Source: Bacteroidota bacterium (lineage in GTDB: Bacteria > Bacteroidota > Bacteroidia > Bacteroidales > P3). From it: DNA of 6,785 nt. Both the position numbers and the translations under genes were made by a program. Shown here piece after piece: positions 6,501 through 6,785 of the stretch. The stretch spans positions 1 to 6,785 of the forward strand of contig JAUNWC010000084.1 in NCBI GenBank assembly GCA_030540495.1, given 5' to 3'. Under the pieces are notes generated by a model. That model ran no database searches. It was given only the letters and a program-made list of their open reading frames with translations, and had not been told where the DNA came from. Position 1 is the first letter of the stretch; each line of letters opens with the position of its first letter.

Positions 6501-6785
6501 CTTATAGCACCAATGCTTTGAATTTCGCTGATTATTTATCTCAGACAGAAGTATCTACTAACCCATACAAGTTAAATCTTACTCAAGGAAATTACATCCA
6601 TTATTCTGCTGATGTTACCAATCCTAATCCTGACGGAGTGGTTAAACTTACATTTATGTGGAGAAATGATGGAAGTACTTCTGATTATCAACCAGCGGTA
6701 ATAATAAGAAATGTATCTATTAGCGAAGTAGGTAGTACAGTAATAGACCCTGTGGAGCCAACGGTGGCAACCAATGTTGCAAGTT
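467..6785 (+). CDS. Giant secreted multi-domain FN3 / cleaved-adhesin-like surface protein, 3' end outside the window
   Basis: One open frame of 2106 complete codons with no stop, so the C-terminus is missing. The ATG at 467 is chosen because it opens a classic signal peptide: basic MKR, a hydrophobic core to about residue 18, and likely cleavage after SWG before Gln22. No Shine-Dalgarno sequence precedes it, as is usual in Bacteroidota. Domains in residues: J1 27-179, FN3 183-272, M1 278-464, FN3 466-548, FN3 550-634, J2 639-802, FN3 805-895, M2 900-1091, FN3 1093-1180, FN3 1182-1266, J3 1269-1426, FN3 1429-1512, M3 1517-1713, FN3 1715-1801, FN3 1803-1888, M4 1893-2088, then a linker with VIDPVEPTV. 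J1 resembles the cleaved-adhesin family (GFEEGLPDTW start, YLITPQL, YIDNV end). The mature chain is rich in Ser, Thr, Tyr, Asn and acidic residues and poor in Lys/Arg. No catalytic motif is seen. Inference: a cell-surface or released adhesin or structural protein. T9SS export is likely but unproven. Domain families are recognised by eye. Confidence 0.93.
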   Translation, partial: MKRLLMFLLMATILSISASWGQTTTPLNEGFEEGLPDTWTNTNTISNAQGWVISNYYGNNSTSSMYANYNYNYGQNCYLITPQLMPVSGSNSLSFYIMINYPSYSEYSTLTVEVSTTNTNTSSFTSVSTITFPTTSYTWEQRTIDLSAYDGQTIYVAFHFVDDNGTAVYIDNVSGLDAVESECSTPHGFTVDINSDQATLSWTSTGSDFEIYYKEGSATDYTTTTSFSAGEEDNTYTATISDLTPLTSYDVYVKVLCDDNTEQQSTVFSFTMPMTAVSLPYTTDFSGDETTGDTNWYFQNHTSTAHWVFGTITTDTNAMFVSTDGTTPGYSTSNTTRVSAEKTFSVGDDAKIKVEFDAKVGGETAYDYLKVFLTSDAWSFPASASENTYSPYNYSTNALNFSDYVTTSYPYTLTLTQGNYIHYEGEMHNPNPNGAIKLTFVWVNDGGSGTQPGAIIKNVSISAVECPTPDVTVSDIAAHTANINISGGDSYTVEYKASTNEDWTTATESDGVASLSDLAPETTYQVRVASNCGTSVSEYTLVNFTTTISCPVPVITLDNATTSTATLSWTGSAEEYTIRYKLNTETEWTEETTSENTIDLESLTSSSVYNVEIIANCGDYDGYSDTATFTFTTSCEAITTLPITWDFEASGNTSGTYPLPVCWQRATSASTYYPNYPYSASTSYANSGSMALYFYGEGYAVLPQIDASTLSVNNLQLLLHARKGEYYYSNSIQVGVMTDPTDASTFVSVASFNLTTTQTAYEVSFSSYTGTGTYIAIRSHSSDYYYSYYAAAIVDDVTLDVLPGCTRPDNLTFDASSEQITVGWESDGTNFEIYYKESSATEYSTVTNFTAGTEEGTWTTTISNLTSNTSYDLYVKALCDDGTTPATEVATIFTPIPAVDLPYSTDFSGEENTGDTNWLFRNNTSNIYWVYGNITADSTAMFITTDGTTAGYDVNSIAKLSAEKTFNIGDNAKIRVEFDVKIGGESSYDYMKVFLTDGSWYYPASNNETVYSNYEYSTNALNFADYLSQTGGSTSYPYKLNLTQGNYIHYAAELDNPNPNGVVKLTFVWKNDGSLGTQPAIVLKNVSVSAVACPTLTEDDYTISNIAGHSATVTMLEGYDYSVEYKASTEEDWTVATNVTDNVASLSGLAPETTYQVRVLTVCDNVNSAYSDIKTFTTTIACPAPVITLGTLTTTSASLSWTGDASSYTVRYKESTEETWTEETANENTYTIEQLTPSTLYNVEIIANCGDEDGVSLAGTTNFRTACVSVTEFPYLEDFETLTTSDLGCWTNEIVAGSSNWGITTITSINNKQAYRSFTDGAITRLISPTFDLSSINAPFLSYNWEACSYGGNYDSLYVYYRTSQEEDWTLLIANGSSHSGGASSTGATQYDTMSLPNPSATYQIAFTAVGNNGYGIYLDNVSIVNRECEGPTNLSVSDISAQTATLSWEGTATVLEYKTTGEDSWTSLSVTESPYTLQEVLTPHTHYEVRVGVLCPSGSISYAPEVAFTTRMLAVDLPYSTDFSGTEDTGDTTWVINNYSSTNNYWKIGTIGTDTAALFVTNNGTTAGYSHGATRLVAEKIFNAGSSEQIHIEFDIKSGGESYYDFLKVLLSDATWSFPASYSESTFSSYSFSANSDNSVSALNFSNYLSQTSVSTDPYKINLTQGNYIHYSADITNPNPNGEFKLIFMWRNDGSYGDQNSAIIRNVSVSAVTCSMPLLSDISITNIAGHSATITLPEEGEYIVEYKTNADEDWTTATGVEDNVVSLSGLAPETTYQLRVAKVCDDGNSAYVQTSFTTDIACPMPVITVSDVTNNSATLSWTGDADSYNVRYKLSSANDWTEETVNNANTFDLSGLSSLSYYDVEVIANCGTEDGNSQAGTITFETNMLAVDLPYSTDFSGTESTGDTVWLFRNHTSTNYWMFGTIGTDTTAMFVTTDGTTPGYDADYSTRVSTEKTFNVGSSEQLHIEFDVKVGGEGSYGTPYDFLKVFLTDGSWYFPASTSESSYSTYSYSTNALNFADYLSQTEVSTNPYKLNLTQGNYIHYSADVTNPNPDGVVKLTFMWRNDGSTSDYQPAVIIRNVSISEVGSTVIDPVEPTVATNVAS
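545..2368 (+). repeat. Super-repeat unit 1: J1 - FN3a - M1 - FN3b - FN3c
   Basis: This is the first copy of the five-module unit. J1 (545-1006) looks like a cleaved-adhesin domain, with an N-terminal GFEEGLPDTW, a central NCYLITPQL and the terminal strand AVYIDNVSGL. FN3a (1013-1282) has ATLSW and LCDDN. M1 (1298-1858) has the landmarks YTTDFSG, GGETAYDYLKVFL, LTQGNYIHY, NPNPNG and VNDGG, and contains no cysteine. FN3b (1862-2110) and FN3c (2114-2368) each start with the motif C-P-x-P. M1 shares the 16 bases at 1646-1661 (around YSTNA) with M2 and M4. Boundaries are set by eye from the recurring C-P and LPY landmarks. Confidence 0.85.
2369..4264 (+). repeat. Super-repeat unit 2: J2 - FN3a - M2 - FN3b - FN3c
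   Basis: This is the second copy. J2 (2381-2872) is a different jelly-roll subtype from J1. It starts LPITWDFEA, has PVCWQRA, then YAVLPQIDAS, a VGVMTDPTDAS segment and SFSSYTGTGTYIAIRS, and ends VDDVTLDV. I recognise this pattern from choice-of-anchor-J / MAM-like modules in Bacteroidales multi-FN3 proteins. FN3a is 2879-3151, M2 3164-3739, FN3b 3743-4006 and FN3c 4010-4264. The distance from the first Cys of FN3a in unit 1 (residue 183) to that of unit 2 (805) is 622 residues, and to unit 3 (1429) a further 624, so the period is almost constant. Confidence 0.85.
4265..6130 (+). repeat. Super-repeat unit 3: J3 - FN3a - M3 - FN3b - FN3c
   Basis: This is the third copy. J3 (4271-4744) is a third J subtype. 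It starts EFPYLEDFE, followed by LGCWTNE, AYRSF, RLISPTFDLSS, WEACSYGG and YDSLYVYYRTS, and ends GIYLDNVSIVN, which fits choice-of-anchor-J / cleaved-adhesin folds. FN3a is 4751-5002, M3 5015-5605, FN3b 5609-5869 and FN3c 5873-6130. M3 carries a short extra Ser/Asn-rich insertion before SALNFSNYLSQ compared with M1, M2 and M4. Confidence 0.85.
6131..6730 (+). repeat. Fourth M module (M4), following FN3c directly without J and FN3a
   Basis: M4 breaks the five-module order: after FN3c of unit 3 the chain goes straight into MLAVDLPYSTDFSGTE, which is also the entry sequence of M3. Bases 6140-6168 match 5012-5040 exactly (29 nt). Its later part matches M2: bases 6503-6543 are identical to 3512-3552 (41 nt), and 6563-6588 to 3575-3600 (26 nt). 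It ends RNVSISEV, then leaves the repeat pattern with a GSTVIDPVEP linker instead of the usual C-P-x-P start of FN3b. This may mark the end of the repetitive stalk and the approach to the C-terminal part of the protein. Confidence 0.8.

Overview
The window is a low-GC, AT-rich stretch that looks like a Bacteroidota (probably Bacteroidales) chromosome. Three things point there: a Bacteroides-type promoter (TTTG, then TA-N2-TTT 19 nt later), no Shine-Dalgarno sequence before the gene, and a giant secreted protein made of fibronectin type III (FN3) modules and cleaved-adhesin / choice-of-anchor-J type beta-sandwiches. Genus cannot be told from the sequence.

Layout. Positions 1-100 hold no credible gene, only AT-rich DNA with small palindromes and T-runs. 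Positions 101-362 hold an unusual 262-bp non-coding element. Its ends are near-perfect 33-bp inverted repeats. Its interior is a 10-bp-periodic array of a degenerate decamer (ATARGTT plus three variable bases), running forward in the left half and inverted in the right half, with small GC-rich hairpins between blocks. Positions 355-417 carry A-tracts, three of them spaced about 10 bp apart, directly upstream of the promoter at 401-431.

From 467 to the right edge, everything is one uninterrupted forward reading frame of 2106 complete codons with no stop, so the gene runs out of the window. It encodes a signal peptide followed by a higher-order repeat. The unit is J (jelly-roll/adhesin-like), FN3-a, M (a cysteine-free module of about 190 residues), FN3-b, FN3-c. 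Three full units of about 620 residues are present, then a fourth M module that follows FN3-c directly, then a short Pro/Val/Thr linker at the edge.

The M and FN3 modules are strongly alike from unit to unit, while the three J domains are clearly different from each other. This suggests a regular extended stalk displaying diversified adhesin-like heads. Secretion by the Sec system and then a type IX secretion system (T9SS) is plausible, but the C-terminal sorting domain that would show it lies outside the window. No RNA genes, transposase, CRISPR array or second protein gene were found.
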